Shown here: positions 22,775 through 31,888 of the stretch, piece after piece | Numbering within the stretch: position 1 is the first letter of the stretch | Layout of the letters: every line of letters begins with the position of its first letter | Origin: Rhodocyclales bacterium | GTDB taxonomy: Bacteria > Pseudomonadota > Gammaproteobacteria > Burkholderiales > Rhodocyclaceae | Assembly: GCA_016183655.1 (NCBI GenBank) | Contig: JACPEH010000008.1 | Span: forward strand, 1 to 64,000 | Direction of reading: 5' to 3' | Length of the DNA stretch: 64,000 bases | Position numbers and translations under genes: made by a program | Notes under the pieces: model-generated | Told to the model about the DNA's origin: nothing | Databases searched by the model: none | What the model saw: the letters and a program-made list of their open reading frames with translations, nothing else

Positions 22775-23791
22775 TCAGTGGCCACGACCACCGCCTCCCG
22801 GAGCCGCCGCGCCGGGCCGGTGCTCGCCGCCGCGTCCGCCGCCCCCGCGTTCTCCCGCCATGCCCCGCCGTTCCTGCTCGACGCGTCGGCCCTCGCCGGA
22901 CGAACGTTCGTCGAGCCGGCGGCCGCCGCCGTCGCCGCGCAGGCGGCTGTCCGGGCGACCCGCTTCCAGCCGCTCGCGCCGTTCGCGCTGGCGCTCCTGC
23001 CACTGCTCGCGCTGCCCGGAACGGTGCGCCTCCGGCGGCCGCTGGCGTTCGCCGGACGGCAGCGAACGCCGCTCGTCGAGCTGGCGCCGGCGCTCCTTGA
23101 ACGACTGGATGCGCTCGTTGCGGCGGCTGTCGATGCGTTCGCGCACCCGCTCGTGCAGGTTCTCAAAGCGGCGATCGAAGCGGGCCGGCGCGAAGAAGGT
23201 CGGCACCGCCGTCAGCACCCGCGGCCGCGCCTTGCCGGCGAGCCCGACGAAGCCGGCCTGGTTCGGGCGGATCTCGGTCTTCCCCTGCGCCGTGCTGAGC
23301 ACGGTCGCGCCCTGATTGACCTTGTCGTAGGTGCCGGGCTCGCCCTCGCTGCTGCCTTCGGGAACGACCCGCGTCTCGTGGTCGGTGCCGCGCACGCCGA
23401 TCGTCGCCGTCGGCGTGCGCACGGCGTAGCCCTTCGGGTTGTACTTGCCGATCCAGCCGGTGACCGAGCGTAGCGCGCCCTGCACCAGCGCGATCACGCT
23501 GCTATCGCCGCTGCCGCCTTCGGCCTTGTACTTGGCGATGCGCATGCGGGTGTTCGGGCGGACGGCGATCTGGCCTTCGTCCGCCATCGCCAGATGCACC
23601 TCGCCGTCGGCGCCGGTGACGACGCTGTCGCCTTCGCGGACGACCTCGCCCGCTTTCGCCGGCCGCATCGTCCGGGCGTCGTCGTAGATGCGCGCGTCGC
23701 CTTCGCTGTCCTCGACGCGACCGGCGACGGTGGGTTCCGCCCAGGCGAGCAGCGGGGCGAGGAGCAGCCAGAGGGAAACAAGGACTTTCAT
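22775..23791 (-). CDS. exported FecR-domain protein with an Arg/Glu-rich tail
   Basis: A 338-residue periplasmic protein. Signal peptide about 1-18 (LLAWA-E). A FecR domain covers about 25-160 (GDSVVTGADGEVHLAMADEG, IAVRPNTRMRI, YAVRTPTATIGVRGTDHE). From about 205 to 338 the sequence is a highly charged helix or disordered tail dominated by Arg, Glu, Gln and Gly, ending GGGGRGH. Unlike FecR anti-sigma regulators there is no membrane anchor or cytoplasmic part and no sigma factor nearby. The FecR fold is also used in surface and periplasmic scaffolds. It lies downstream of dnaB on the same strand, 55 bases away. Confidence 0.8.
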   Translation of the reverse strand: MKVLVSLWLLLAPLLAWAEPTVAGRVEDSEGDARIYDDARTMRPAKAGEVVREGDSVVTGADGEVHLAMADEGQIAVRPNTRMRIAKYKAEGGSGDSSVIALVQGALRSVTGWIGKYNPKGYAVRTPTATIGVRGTDHETRVVPEGSSEGEPGTYDKVNQGATVLSTAQGKTEIRPNQAGFVGLAGKARPRVLTAVPTFFAPARFDRRFENLHERVRERIDSRRNERIQSFKERRRQLDERRSLPSGERQRPPEAHRSGQREQWQERQRERRERLEAGRPDSRLRGDGGGRRLDERSSGEGRRVEQERRGMAGERGGGGRGGEHRPGAAAPGGGGRGH

Positions 23792-23846
23792 GCCGCGAAC
23801 TCCGGACGGGGGACTGTCCGGAGTCTAGCGCAGCGGGCGGCGGTGG

Positions 23847-25247
23847 TCAGTAGCTGCCGGGCGCGGCGAAGTTCTCGAAGCGCGTGTACTCGCCGAGGAA
23901 GGAGAGGCGGACGGTACCGAGCGGGCCGTTACGCTGCTTGCCGATGATGATCTCGGCGGTGCCCTTGTCCGGCGAATCCGGGTTGTAGACCTGGTCGCGG
24001 TAGATGAACAGGATCACGTCCGCGTCCTGCTCGATGGCGCCGGATTCGCGCAGGTCGGACATCACCGGCCGCTTGTTCGGCCGCTGTTCGAGCGAGCGGT
24101 TCAACTGCGACAGCGCGATCACCGGGCATTCCAGTTCCTTGGCGATGCCCTTCAGCGAACGCGAGATTTCCGAGATCTCGGTCGCCCGGTTCTCGCCCTG
24201 GCTGCTGCCGGACATCAGCTGCAGGTAGTCGATGACGATCAGGCCGAGCTTGCCGCACTGGCGGTGCAGGCGGCGGGCGCGGGCGCGCAGGTCGATCGGG
24301 TTCAGCGCCGGCGTCTCGTCGATGTAGATCGCCTTCTCGTGGATCTTGCCGAGCGCATAAGACAGCCGCGACCACTCGTCGTCGTTCAACTTGCCGGTAC
24401 GCACGCGCTGCTGGTCGAGGCGACCGACCGAGGCGAGCATACGCATCGCCAGCTGGGTGCCGCCCATTTCCATCGAGAACACCGCGACCGGCGCGCCGTA
24501 CTCGATCGCCACGTGCTCGGCGATGTTCAGCGAGAACGAGGTCTTGCCCATCGACGGCCGGCCGGCGACGATGACCAGGTCGCCCGGCTGCAGGCCGGAG
24601 GTCATCTTGTCGAGGTCGTGGTACCCGGACGGGATGCCGGTGATGTCGGAGGCGTTGTCGCGGTCGTGCAGCTCCTGGATGCGCTCGACCACCTGCGTCA
24701 GCAGCGGGTTGATGTGCTGGAAGCCGGTCTGGTGGCGCATCCCCGATTCGGCGATGGCGAAGACCTTGGCCTCGGCCTCGTCGAGCAGCGTCTTCGGCTC
24801 GCGGCCGAGCGGGTTGAGCGCGCTGGAGGCGATCTCGTCGCCGGCGGTCACCAACTGGCGCAGGATGGCGCGCTCGCGGACGATCTCGCCGTAGCGGCGG
24901 ATGTTCGCCGCCGACGGGGTGTTCTGCGCCAGTTCGCCGAGGTAGGCCAGGCCGCCGGTGTGTTCGGTCTCGCCGGCGGCGTCGATGGCCTCGGCCACCG
25001 TCACCACGTCGGCCGGCTTGCCGCGCTCCAGCATCCGCTGCACGGCACGGAAGATGCGCCGGTGTTCGTCGCGGTAGAAATCGGTTTCCGAGACCAGGTC
25101 GCTGATCTTGTCGTAGGCCGAATTGTCCAGCAGCAGGCCGCCGAGCACCGACTGCTCGGCCTCGATCGAGTGCGGCGGAACGCGCAACGCGGCGATGGCA
25201 GGGTCGATCTGGGGCGGTTGCTGCTGTCTTTTCTGGAACTGGGCCAT
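23847..25247 (-). CDS. dnaB: replicative DNA helicase DnaB
   Basis: A 466-residue hexameric helicase of the replication fork. The N-terminal domain begins PPHSIEAEQSVLGGLLLDN; the RecA-like C-terminal domain has Walker A VAGRPSMGKTSF, MEMGGTQLAMRML, LIVIDYLQLM and ALSQLNRSLEQRPNKRP with the arginine finger, ending with ADVILFIYRD and KQRNGPLGTVRLSF. No intein is present. In many betaproteobacteria dnaB follows rplI directly; here the rpsF-priB-rpsR-rplI operon is 6.7 kb away with five plus-strand genes between. Confidence 0.97.
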   Translation of the reverse strand: MAQFQKRQQQPPQIDPAIAALRVPPHSIEAEQSVLGGLLLDNSAYDKISDLVSETDFYRDEHRRIFRAVQRMLERGKPADVVTVAEAIDAAGETEHTGGLAYLGELAQNTPSAANIRRYGEIVRERAILRQLVTAGDEIASSALNPLGREPKTLLDEAEAKVFAIAESGMRHQTGFQHINPLLTQVVERIQELHDRDNASDITGIPSGYHDLDKMTSGLQPGDLVIVAGRPSMGKTSFSLNIAEHVAIEYGAPVAVFSMEMGGTQLAMRMLASVGRLDQQRVRTGKLNDDEWSRLSYALGKIHEKAIYIDETPALNPIDLRARARRLHRQCGKLGLIVIDYLQLMSGSSQGENRATEISEISRSLKGIAKELECPVIALSQLNRSLEQRPNKRPVMSDLRESGAIEQDADVILFIYRDQVYNPDSPDKGTAEIIIGKQRNGPLGTVRLSFLGEYTRFENFAAPGSY

Positions 25248-25485
25248 GGCTCGGGTCGCTTCGGGGGAGGTGCGAGTTTACCCGAAAGCAGCCACGCTCG
25301 GCGCCCGCACCTCGCCACCGCCTGCCCACCGGCGCCGGTAATCCCGTAGAATGCGCGGCGTTCCCGAGGCGCCGCCGGCCGTGCCGAGACGGCAGCATGA
25401 ATTCGACATGCCGCCGAAGGCGCCATCGACCGGGGGCGGCTCCAACCGCCCCTTGCCCCCGCCAACCCTTCCCCCTGCCGCCGCC

Positions 25486-26382
25486 ATGAGCCACGCCCGC
25501 GCCGTCTCGCTGATGATCCTGGTCACGCTGCTGTGGAGCATCGCCGGTGTCGTCACGCGCCACCTCGACGCCGCCCGCAGCTTCGAGGTGACCTTCTGGC
25601 GCAGCCTGTTCAACGCGCTGGCGCTGGCCGTCGCGCTCACCGCGCTGCGCGGCCCGGCACTGTGGCGCGGCCTGCCGCGCTGGCCGCGCGCGCTGTGGCT
25701 GTCCGGTGCCTGCTGGGCGGTGATGTTCACCGCCTTCATGGTCGCGCTGACGCTGACCACCGTCGCCAACGTGCTGGTGACGATGGCGGTCGGCCCGCTG
25801 ATGACCGCCCTCTTCTTCCGCATCTTCCTGCACCGCCGCCTGCCGGCGCGCACCTGGGGCGCGATCGCGCTGGCCGGGCTCGGCATCGGCTGGATGTTCG
25901 GCCAGGAGGCGCGGAGCGGCGCCTCGCTCACCGGCACGCTGGTCGCGCTTGCCGTGCCGCTGGCCGCCGCCGTCAACTGGACGATCCTGCAGCGCGGCAG
26001 CCAGCGCGACCCGGCAACGGCGCAGGACATGCTGCCGGCGGTGTGGATCGGCGCCGTCCTCTCGGCGCTGTCTGCGCTGCCGCTCGCCTGGCCGCTGCAG
26101 GCCTCGCCCCACGACCTCGGCCTGCTGGCGCTGCTCGGCAGCGTGCAGCTGGCGATTCCCTGCCTGCTCGTGGTGCGCCTGGCACGCGAACTGCCGGCAC
26201 CGGAGATCGCGCTGCTGGCGCTGCTCGAAGTCGTCTTCGGCGTCGCCTGGGCCTGGCTCGGCGCCGGCGAACAGCCGGCGGCGAGCACACTGGCCGGCGG
26301 TGCGCTGGTGCTGGCCGCGCTGGTCGGCAACGAGGCACTGGCGCTCCGTCGCCGCGCCGCGATGGCCACCGGCCGTCGCTGA
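25486..26382 (+). CDS. EamA/DMT-family transporter
   Basis: A 298-residue inner-membrane carrier with about ten hydrophobic helices in two EamA repeats (first about 1-140, second about 145-290). Typical features: SLMILVTLLWSIAGVVTRH at the start, FWRSLFNALALA, ANVLVTMAVGPLMTALF and LLALLEVVFGVAWAWL. Members export amino acids, nucleotides or other small metabolites; the substrate cannot be told. The start at 25486 puts the first helix at the N-terminus, but no good ribosome binding site is visible and starts upstream (to 25351) are open. Divergent from dnaB. Confidence 0.85.
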   Translation: MSHARAVSLMILVTLLWSIAGVVTRHLDAARSFEVTFWRSLFNALALAVALTALRGPALWRGLPRWPRALWLSGACWAVMFTAFMVALTLTTVANVLVTMAVGPLMTALFFRIFLHRRLPARTWGAIALAGLGIGWMFGQEARSGASLTGTLVALAVPLAAAVNWTILQRGSQRDPATAQDMLPAVWIGAVLSALSALPLAWPLQASPHDLGLLALLGSVQLAIPCLLVVRLARELPAPEIALLALLEVVFGVAWAWLGAGEQPAASTLAGGALVLAALVGNEALALRRRAAMATGRR

Positions 26383-26577
26383 CGGCAGCGGAGCTCGCGC
26401 GTGAGCCGCCGCCCCAACGGGGCGGCAGTTCTCGACCCTCCCCGGACGCACCGCCTGGTTCGCCGCGCCCCCTACGCGTTCTGCATTGACATCCGATTCG
26501 CCGCCCTCATACTGAAAAAGAGGGAAGGGGCGGATGTTTGTGTCCATTTCTTCACCCGCGTCGGGAAGGAACGACGA

Positions 26578-27879
26578 ATGCACATACTGCTGCTGGAAAA
26601 CGACCCGCTGGATGCGACGCTGACCTCGGTGGTGCTGGAGAAGGCATATAACCGCGCGGTTCGCATCGAGCGCGTGACGTCGCTGGAGCAGGCTCTGGCA
26701 TCGCTGAAACGGGCAGCGGCGGACGTGCTGTTCGTCGCGCTGCAACCGGCAGATCTCCGGCTTCTGGCCGTCCGCGACATCAGCGACAAACACCCCGCCA
26801 CGCCGATCATCGTCCTCGTCGGTGAAGGCGAGGACGAAAGCGCGTCCGAGGTCTTCGCCGCCGGCGCCATCGAGTTCCTGGTCAAGAGCCAGATCACCAT
26901 CAACTGGATCCGGCGCGCGATCAATTTTTCGATCCACCGCAAACGCATGCTCGAAGACCTGCGGACGGCCAGCAACCATATCCACAGCGTCGTCAACCTG
27001 AGTCCCGATGCGATCCTGTCGGTCGACGCGGAGCAGCGCATCACGCTCTTCAACGTCGCCGCCGAGGCGATGTTCGGCTATTCGGCGAAGGACATCCTCG
27101 GCCAGCCGCTGACAGTACTGATACCGGAGCCCTGGCGTGCAGCCCACGCCGAACACGTCCGCCGTTTTGCCGCCGGTGCGGCAATTTTCCGGCACATGAA
27201 AGAACGGGGGGAACTGCAGTGCCTGCGCCGCAACGGCGAAGTCTTCCCCGCGGAAATTTCGATTTCCAAGCTGCAGACGCCCGACGGCATGGTGTTTACG
27301 GCAATCATCCGCGACGTCACCGAACGCAAGCGCGTGGAAGAGCGCTTGCGCGACATGGCGATGACCGATCCGCTGACGGGAGCGGCAAACCGGCGCCATC
27401 TGCTCGATACCGCCGAACTCGAGATCAAGCGTGCCCGGCGCTACCGCCATCCGCTCGCCGTTCTCGCCATCGACGTCGACAAACTGAAGCCGATCAACGA
27501 TGAACTCGGGCATGCGGCCGGCGACCAGGTGCTGCTGCGCCTGACCGTCGCCTGCCACGAGGTGCTGCGCGAATGCGACATGATCGCGCGCATCGGCGGC
27601 GACGAGTTCGTCGCCCTGCTGCCGGAAACCGACTTGAAGCGCGCACAGGCACTGGCGCAGCGACTGGTCGATCACATTGCCAGGATCAGCGTTCGCTACC
27701 AGGGCAAGGATCTCGGCACGACGATCAGCGTCGGCTGCAGCGTCGTCGAAGACGATGATCCGTCGATCAAGGAAGCGATCGAGCGGGCCGACCAGGCCTT
27801 GCTGCAAGCGAAGCGGGAGGGACGCAATCGCGTCGTATCCTGCGCGCAGACGACGCCGGCACACAAAAAACCCCGGTAG
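26578..27879 (+). CDS. diguanylate cyclase with degenerate receiver and PAS domain
   Basis: A 433-residue protein: receiver-like domain (about 1-120), PAS (about 130-255; HSVVNLSPDAILSVDAEQRI) and GGDEF (about 265-425). The GGDEF loop is RIGGDEF with the I-site RECD before it, so cyclase activity and feedback are expected. The receiver has acidic Glu7/Asp9 and Lys at FLVKSQI, but the phosphoacceptor position reads Ala54 (DVLFVALQPAD), so ordinary phosphorylation is not possible. No histidine kinase is adjacent. GGAAGGA precedes the ATG. Control may come from PAS ligand or a protein partner. Confidence 0.9.
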   Translation: MHILLLENDPLDATLTSVVLEKAYNRAVRIERVTSLEQALASLKRAAADVLFVALQPADLRLLAVRDISDKHPATPIIVLVGEGEDESASEVFAAGAIEFLVKSQITINWIRRAINFSIHRKRMLEDLRTASNHIHSVVNLSPDAILSVDAEQRITLFNVAAEAMFGYSAKDILGQPLTVLIPEPWRAAHAEHVRRFAAGAAIFRHMKERGELQCLRRNGEVFPAEISISKLQTPDGMVFTAIIRDVTERKRVEERLRDMAMTDPLTGAANRRHLLDTAELEIKRARRYRHPLAVLAIDVDKLKPINDELGHAAGDQVLLRLTVACHEVLRECDMIARIGGDEFVALLPETDLKRAQALAQRLVDHIARISVRYQGKDLGTTISVGCSVVEDDDPSIKEAIERADQALLQAKREGRNRVVSCAQTTPAHKKPR

Positions 27880-28019
27880 CGACGGATCCGCACGCAACGA
27901 AGGGAAACGGAATCCGACCTGGGCGGCCGGCGTGGCACGCCCGGCATTCACACAGCCGGCGAGCGCGCTAGAATGCGCCCTTTCGCATTCCCCCAAAAGC
28001 AATCAAGGAGAAACTCAGC

Positions 28020-28595
28020 ATGTCCGGTCACGGCTTTCACGTGCATGGCCCGCACGATCACGAAGTCGAGCACGTCTCGCACCACGGCGGCGACACCTTC
28101 ACCTCGCGGGTGGCGGTACTGACCGCGGTCCTGTCGACCGTCGGCGCGATCTTCGGCTACCTCGGCGGCCACGCGCAGAACGCGGCGCTGCTCTACAAGA
28201 ACGAGGCGGCGATCCAGAAGACCTCGGCGTCGAACCAGTGGAACTACTACCAGGCCAAGAGCAACAAGCAGAACCTCGCCGAGCTGTCGGTGACGCTGAC
28301 CGCCGGCGAGGCGCAGGAGAAATTCCGCCAAGCGGTCGAGCGCTACCGGAAGGAAAAGGACGAGATCAAGGTCGACGCCGAGAAGCTGGAAGCGGCCGCC
28401 AAGGCCGCCGACCAGAAGAGCGAGGCGGAGATGCACGTGCATGAGCGCTGGGCGCTGGCAACGACCCTGCTGCAGATCGCCATCGCGCTGTCGGCGATCA
28501 CGCTGCTCACGCGCAAGCGCTGGCTGCTCGGCGCCGTTGTCGCCGCCTCCGGCCTCGGCATCGCGGTCGGCGCGATGGGTTACCTGCACCTCTGA
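28020..28595 (+). CDS. DUF4337-type membrane protein
   Basis: A 191-residue protein with His-rich N-terminus (GHGFHVHGPHDHEVEHVSHH), one membrane helix at about 30-50, a charged coiled coil at about 55-140 and two further helices at about 142-185. This is the layout of DUF4337 (conserved YYQAKSNKQ). The His cluster could bind metal; that is inference. AAGGAGA lies 6 bases before the ATG. It is followed after 4 bases by the Ppx-like gene, so the two are probably cotranscribed. Confidence 0.85.
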   Translation: MSGHGFHVHGPHDHEVEHVSHHGGDTFTSRVAVLTAVLSTVGAIFGYLGGHAQNAALLYKNEAAIQKTSASNQWNYYQAKSNKQNLAELSVTLTAGEAQEKFRQAVERYRKEKDEIKVDAEKLEAAAKAADQKSEAEMHVHERWALATTLLQIAIALSAITLLTRKRWLLGAVVAASGLGIAVGAMGYLHL

Positions 28596-28599
28596 CCCG

Positions 28600-29670
28600 A
28601 TGCACCGCCCTCGCTCGCTGCTCGCCGCACTGGCGTTTGCCGCGCTGGCGCTGCCGGCAGCGGCCGATGGCTGTCGGATCGCCTTCGACCTCGGCTCCTC
28701 CGGCATCCGCGCCGGCGCCTCGAACAGCGGCGGCACGGCACGCGCCGAGATCGACTACCTCGGCCCGCTGCTGGCCGGCCGCAGCCTCGACGAGACGGCG
28801 GTGCCGACCGTCGCCGCGCTGCGCGAACTGCCGGCAAAGGCCGGCTTCGCCGCGGACTGCGCCCGCGTCGGCGGCGGCTTCTCCGCTTGGCGCCTCGCGC
28901 TGCAGCAGGATGCGGGCAAGCTCGCCGCGCTGCTCGCCCGCATCCGCGACGAGAGCGGCGTCGCCGTGCTGGTCGTGCCGCAGGCACGCGAAGGCAGCTA
29001 CGGCTTCGTCGGCGCCCGGCAGGGGCTCGGCGAGCGCCTGCGCAGCAGCCACATCCTCGACATCGGCGGCGGCAGCCTGCAGGTCGCCGACGAACGCAAC
29101 GCCTTCGGCATCCCGCTCGGCCAGAAGATCTGGCACCACACGCTGTGCCGCGAAATCCGCAATGCGGACGCCGTGCCCTGCGCGCTGCAGCCGATGACCG
29201 GCGAGGAGCTGGCGACGGCACGCGCGCTGGCGCAGGAAAAGCTGGCCGGAATCGACGCCGCGCTGCCCGGACCGGTGACGATGACCGCCGTCAGCCGCCC
29301 GGTCACCCGCGGTGTCATGCCGGCAGTCGCCCGCCTCGCCGGCAGCGACGCCAGCAGTTTCCGCAAGACCGCGCTGGCGCAGGCCATCGCGCACCTCGCC
29401 GGACAAAGCGTGGAGGAAACCGCGCGCGCCGTCGGCAGCCCGCCCGTCTACGCGGCCTTCCTGCTCTCCGACATGCTGCTCGTCGAAGGCCTGCTGCAAG
29501 CCACCGGCAGCGACGAACTGCAGGTCGCCGAACTCGACCTGACCAACCTCCCCGGCCTGCTCGCCGACGACCGCCTCTTCGACTGGGGCAGCCGCTACCC
29601 CTGCTACCTCGACCGCCTGCGCAGCCTGGGCTTGGCCGCCTACACCAGCGATCCGGCGAGCTGCCCCTGA
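28600..29670 (+). CDS. exported Ppx/GppA-like phosphatase
   Basis: A 356-residue protein with a clear signal peptide (about 1-20, ending ALPAAA-D). The mature part has the actin-like ATPase pattern of exopolyphosphatase/guanosine pentaphosphatase enzymes: RIAFDLGSSGIRAGA near the N-terminus, HILDIGGGSLQVAD in the middle, then an all-alpha C-terminal half. Known Ppx/GppA proteins are cytoplasmic and lack a signal peptide, so an exported member is unusual; it may act on periplasmic polyphosphate or nucleotides, or only share the fold. Four cysteines in the C-terminal half and ends could form disulfides. Starts 4 bases after the DUF4337 gene. Confidence 0.78.
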   Translation: MHRPRSLLAALAFAALALPAAADGCRIAFDLGSSGIRAGASNSGGTARAEIDYLGPLLAGRSLDETAVPTVAALRELPAKAGFAADCARVGGGFSAWRLALQQDAGKLAALLARIRDESGVAVLVVPQAREGSYGFVGARQGLGERLRSSHILDIGGGSLQVADERNAFGIPLGQKIWHHTLCREIRNADAVPCALQPMTGEELATARALAQEKLAGIDAALPGPVTMTAVSRPVTRGVMPAVARLAGSDASSFRKTALAQAIAHLAGQSVEETARAVGSPPVYAAFLLSDMLLVEGLLQATGSDELQVAELDLTNLPGLLADDRLFDWGSRYPCYLDRLRSLGLAAYTSDPASCP

Positions 29671-29683
29671 AGAACCGGCGTCG

Positions 29684-29693
29684 CCCCCCCCCC
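29684..29693 (+). repeat. run of ten C
   Basis: A C10 homopolymer starts 14 bases after the stop codon of the Ppx-like gene. It is outside coding sequence and no expression signal is clearly attached to it. Confidence 0.6.
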
Positions 29694-29888
29694 ACCCGCC
29701 GGAAGCCCCCCAAGCGGCAACGTCTCGTCCGCCCGTCTGTTCAAGCTGCAATCTGCATTGCAATTGACTGCACAGCGCCAACGGAGGAGTATTTCCTTGT
29801 CGTATCTCCGCGGGCCGGCTCATTCATCGCCGAATGCGGCTGAGCCCGCTGGTTTTGACGTAGAACTCAAAAAATAGGGGGTATTTAC

Positions 29889-31802
29889 ATGAAAAAGACC
29901 ATGCTCGGAGGCCTGCTGGCCTTTGCCTCGATTCTCCTGCTCAACGCTTGTACGCTCGGCACCAAGACTTACCCGAATACACCGGTCAAGGGGGTAGTCG
30001 AGGACGGCAGCAAGGAGACTTTCCTGAAGGTTCCCAATGCGACGGTCTGGCTGATCCCGGCCGCGGACGTCGCGGCGATGGGCAAGACGCCGATCGAAAT
30101 CAGGAAGAACGCCAGGAACGACGAGCCGCTGGAAGACAATCTGGCCGCCAACCGCGATCGCTACCTGAATGCCAAGACCAACGGGAACGGCGAATTCAGC
30201 TTCGCCGACGTCCCGGGCGGCAAGTACTTCGTTTACGTCGAGCCCGCCAACGACACCTACCTCCCCGGCGGCGACAAGTCGCGCATCGCGTTGGGCACCG
30301 ACGAACTGGGTGCCGCTCCGTTGCTGATCAAGATATCCGGCAATATTCCCGCGAACGCGACCTACATCGGCAGCACCAAGTGCATCGAGTGCCACGAAGA
30401 GCAGCAGCACTTCACCAAGACGCTTCATCGGCTGGGGATTTCGGTCATCGGCAAACCGGGAAAACTGCAGGACTACAGCCGCTTCCCGGATTTCAACAAG
30501 GGGCTGAACAAACTGATGGCGGGAACCAAGTTCTGGTTCCATGGCTACGACAAGACGCGCAGCTTCGACAAGTACCAGATCAGCACCAAGGCGCCGGCCG
30601 ACGCGTCCAGCGTGAGCTTTACCGCCACCTTCTACAAGGATAGCGACGGCATCCTCAAATTCCGTTCCGAGAACGCCAGGGACCCGAAGGATCCGCCCCG
30701 TATCTATCCCGTGGAAATGACCTACGGCGGCGGCGTGTACAAACAACGCTATCTGGTGCGCGTCGGCGCCAACCTGTTCCCCTTCGTGCAGTTCAATCAG
30801 GATGGCGACGATGCCTATGCCGACCGCAGCCGCAAACAGTGGCGCGATTACCACGCCGACTGGTTCTTCAACGAGGAAACCAGGAAGCTCGCGAATCCGC
30901 CCCAGGCGAAATCCTTCGACAAGGAATGCGCCTCCTGCCACTACAACGGGTACTCGTTGACCAAGACGGCGGCGGGCGACTACATCGCCGGTTCCGCCAA
31001 CGATTTCAAGGGCGAGATCGACATCGACGGCAACGGCAAGCTGAACGAGATCAACATCGGATGCGAAACCTGCCATGGCCCCGGTTCCGCCCACGACAAG
31101 GCGAAAGAGATCGATATGCCGGCGACCATCGTCAGCCCCAACAAGCTGGCGGCGGAGCGCGCATCGATGATTTGCGGCCAGTGCCACAGCCGGCCGCAGG
31201 GCCACCTCAAGAACGACCAGCCGGTCAATGCGGCGAACAGGATGATGCTGCCGGGCACCTCGCGCAACGAGTTCCTGAATCAGTTCACCACGCGCGAAGA
31301 CGCGGCACCGAAAGACTACTGGCCGGACCAGCTGCATTCCAAGTCGCACCACCAGCAGTACACCGACTTCATCAAGTCGTCCAAGTACCGTAACGGCAAC
31401 CGGCTAGTGGCCTGCTCCGACTGTCACGACACCCACGACGCGAAGTTCCCACACCAGCTGAAGGCCGATTCCAGCAAGCCGGAATCCTGTACCAACTGTC
31501 ACAAGGGCAACACCGACCTGAAGAAGCATCTGGCTGACAAGTCGAAGTGCACCGTGGCTCCGGAAAAGATCACCTGTTCGGACTGCCACAACACCAAGAC
31601 CATGCAAACGGGTGCCGGTTTTGGCAAAGGTCTGATCGGCAAGGACGGCAAGAATTACTGGATGAACGACATCACGTCGCACCTCTACGACGTTCCCCGG
31701 AAAGACAACAAGGGCGTCAAGGATGTCGAGTCGGGCAAGGCCATGCCGATCCCCTACACCAAGGCGTGTGGGGCGGCCTGCCACGATACGAAGAATTTCT
31801 AG
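29889..31802 (+). CDS. octahaem c-type cytochrome lipoprotein
   Basis: A 637-residue electron-transfer protein. Signal peptide with lipobox LLLNAC (lipidation at Cys21). Residues about 32-120 form a carboxypeptidase-regulatory-like beta domain (KGVVEDG, NGNGEFSFADVPGGKYFVYVEP). Haem-binding CXXCH motifs start at residues 165, 347, 392, 429, 509, 534 and 563; an eighth, CGAACH at 627-632, has one extra residue (CX3CH). A wide gap between haems 1 and 2 holds a separate beta-rich domain. The protein probably carries electrons at the outer membrane or in the periplasm; donor and acceptor are unknown. AGGGGGT precedes the ATG. G+C is lower than in neighbours, possibly reflecting transfer. Confidence 0.9.
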   Translation: MKKTMLGGLLAFASILLLNACTLGTKTYPNTPVKGVVEDGSKETFLKVPNATVWLIPAADVAAMGKTPIEIRKNARNDEPLEDNLAANRDRYLNAKTNGNGEFSFADVPGGKYFVYVEPANDTYLPGGDKSRIALGTDELGAAPLLIKISGNIPANATYIGSTKCIECHEEQQHFTKTLHRLGISVIGKPGKLQDYSRFPDFNKGLNKLMAGTKFWFHGYDKTRSFDKYQISTKAPADASSVSFTATFYKDSDGILKFRSENARDPKDPPRIYPVEMTYGGGVYKQRYLVRVGANLFPFVQFNQDGDDAYADRSRKQWRDYHADWFFNEETRKLANPPQAKSFDKECASCHYNGYSLTKTAAGDYIAGSANDFKGEIDIDGNGKLNEINIGCETCHGPGSAHDKAKEIDMPATIVSPNKLAAERASMICGQCHSRPQGHLKNDQPVNAANRMMLPGTSRNEFLNQFTTREDAAPKDYWPDQLHSKSHHQQYTDFIKSSKYRNGNRLVACSDCHDTHDAKFPHQLKADSSKPESCTNCHKGNTDLKKHLADKSKCTVAPEKITCSDCHNTKTMQTGAGFGKGLIGKDGKNYWMNDITSHLYDVPRKDNKGVKDVESGKAMPIPYTKACGAACHDTKNF

Positions 31803-31829
31803 AAACCGCTTGCGGCTTACCCTGCACCG

Positions 31830-31857
31830 ACCGCCGGCATGTCCGGCGGTTTTTTTT
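31830..31857 (+). terminator. rho-independent terminator after the cytochrome gene
   Basis: CCGCCGG-CATGT-CCGGCGG followed by eight T, 28 bases past the stop codon. Confidence 0.94.
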
Positions 31858-31888
31858 GCACGGCACGGAGCAGTCCATTCGCCGACAA

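Noticed and set aside
23929..28002. 1357-codon open frame on the minus strand across dnaB, the exporter and the GGDEF gene
   Set aside because: Runs out of phase through dnaB and opposite two real genes, with no recognisable domain.
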